Shown here one piece after another: positions 22,613 through 23,474 of a stretch of 23,474 bases of DNA (the first letter of the stretch is position 1; the number at the start of each line of letters is the position of its first letter). The translations under genes were made by a program, and so were the position numbers. Source of the stretch: an uncultured Muribaculaceae bacterium (GTDB taxonomy: Bacteria; Bacteroidota; Bacteroidia; Bacteroidales; Muribaculaceae); contig CAJUDL010000051.1 in the NCBI GenBank assembly GCA_910585285.1, positions 1 through 23,474 of the forward strand, read 5' to 3'. The notes beneath the pieces are model-generated. The model saw only the letters and a program-made list of their open reading frames with translations. It did no database searches and was not told where the DNA came from.

Positions 22613-23440
22613 ATGAAATATAAACCAGTGACATTACAGCTAATTTTAGTAGCATTATTGGGTGGTTGCAGTGCAGATAAAGAGCCTGTGATACCGAATC
22701 CGGAACCGGAGTCTGGAGTCATATTTTATGATGATTTCAACACTTTTGACGGTTCTGTATGGACAAAAGAAACACATGAGGCTGGCTGGACAAATCAGGA
22801 GCTTCAATCTTATTCGCCCAGTCAGGTTTCAGTTGGTAAAGATGGTGATAAAACAGTTCTTATCCTTACAGCCCGTCGTTCGAATGGTCGAATTGTATCT
22901 GGAAGGATCAATTCCAAAGGGAAAAAGAGTTTCCGGTATGGGAAAATCGAAGCGAGCATAAAACTTCCATCAACCGCCAATGGTTTATGGCCAGCTTTCT
23001 GGATGATGGGAGACAACGCGAAAGAGTGGCCGGCTTGTGGCGAAATTGACATCATGGAAATGGGCGATGCCACCGGAATTGCCGAGGGCACATCAAAAAG
23101 CCGCGTGAATACAGCAATTCATTATGGGACATCTTCTTCAGCTCATCAGCAGGAATATTTCGCAGCAAATACTGGAATTAATCTGCAAGACGGAAAATAC
23201 CATTTGTATACACTTGTCTGGAATAAAGAAACTCTCGAAGTATCGGTAGATGACAAACGTTTTTATTCTTTTGATATAACCGATAATCCATATTTTCATG
23301 AAGGGTTCTTTATATTGTTCAACCTTGCAGTGGGTGGGTCTTTTACAGGTATAACCGATCAGAACGATATTACCGCTATTCAAGAGGGAGAACAAGTGAA
23401 AATGTTCATTGACTGGGTAAAAATTTCGAATCTCAAATAA
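22613..23440 (+). CDS. GH16 endo-beta-glucanase lipoprotein (laminarinase type)
   Basis: The 275-residue protein has a lipoprotein signal peptide with lipobox LGGC (Cys19), so it is likely anchored in the outer membrane. A Pro/Glu-rich linker follows. A single GH16 domain starts at about residue 37 (IFYDDFNTFDGSVWTKE). The catalytic motif is EIDIMEM: nucleophile Glu144, Asp146 and acid/base Glu149. The extra Met within the motif is typical of laminarinase-like rather than lichenase-like GH16. Aromatic residues WPAFWMMG line the cleft. The predicted role is cutting beta-1,3- or mixed-linked glucans at the cell surface. It sits behind an HTCS, a direct-repeat element and an activator-type promoter, and is probably the first gene of a glucan utilisation operon continuing past the window. 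Confidence 0.93.
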   Translation: MKYKPVTLQLILVALLGGCSADKEPVIPNPEPESGVIFYDDFNTFDGSVWTKETHEAGWTNQELQSYSPSQVSVGKDGDKTVLILTARRSNGRIVSGRINSKGKKSFRYGKIEASIKLPSTANGLWPAFWMMGDNAKEWPACGEIDIMEMGDATGIAEGTSKSRVNTAIHYGTSSSAHQQEYFAANTGINLQDGKYHLYTLVWNKETLEVSVDDKRFYSFDITDNPYFHEGFFILFNLAVGGSFTGITDQNDITAIQEGEQVKMFIDWVKISNLK

Positions 23441-23449
23441 TCTTTACAC

Positions 23450-23474
23450 ATGAAAACGAGAATTTTCTCAAGCA
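23450..23474 (+). CDS. Start of a further gene, truncated by window end
   Basis: Nine bases after the GH16 stop, an ATG opens a frame reading MKTRIFSS before the window ends. The Lys/Arg-rich start is compatible with a signal peptide. The short spacing suggests co-transcription with GH16. The product cannot be identified; another exported glycosidase or glycan-binding protein would fit the locus. Confidence 0.5.

Overview
The window reads as a chromosomal piece of a gut Bacteroidales genome, most likely Muribaculaceae or a close relative (inference). Supporting signs are promoters of the TTTG-N19-TAnnTTTG type, weak or absent Shine-Dalgarno sequences, a hybrid two-component system (HTCS) beside a GH16 glucanase lipoprotein, a SusD-like/BACON lipoprotein and a TlpA-type thioredoxin with a long N-terminal region. 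No phage, IS transposase, integrase or CRISPR array was seen.

Layout. 1-1815: 5' part of tRNA-Tyr (minus) with a near-perfect Bacteroidetes promoter, a one-domain cupin, and a class I aminotransferase with its terminator. 1988-3915 (plus): a YqiA-like esterase, a spacer of short repeats, and L-serine ammonia-lyase. 3919-6536 (minus): a LysR regulator, a two-gene YjjP/YjjB (ThrE-type) exporter and a small membrane protein. The regulator's stop lies 3 bp from the serine deaminase stop, so this stretch may be a serine or dicarboxylate handling module. 6713-7063 (minus): a single PAS domain protein whose promoter almost touches its start codon. 7265-10861 (plus): a helix-hairpin-helix DUF4332 protein, lysyl-tRNA synthetase and glucose-6-phosphate isomerase. 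The isomerase frame carries an in-frame, signal-peptide-like N-terminal extension.

10862-15583 (minus): TlpA-like thioredoxin, SprT-like metalloprotein and a 723-residue lipoprotein ending in a SusD-like domain without a SusC partner. Behind it is a frame-broken fragment resembling the SprT C-terminus, which now forms the pgi terminator. 15584-17946: YjbQ-family protein between two long fold-back intergenic elements, then a flavin reductase and 3-methyladenine DNA glycosylase I in a probable operon. 17947-18425 is AT-rich with hairpins but no gene.

18426-23474 (plus): start of a polysaccharide utilisation locus. An HTCS sensor/regulator is followed by a 212-bp control region with a 15-bp direct repeat (22-bp period), an activator-type promoter and a leader hairpin. 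After these come a laminarinase-type GH16 lipoprotein and the first codons of another gene. The most unusual items are the pgi extension, the SprT fragment reused as a terminator, the orphan SusD-like chimera and the direct-repeat operator candidate.
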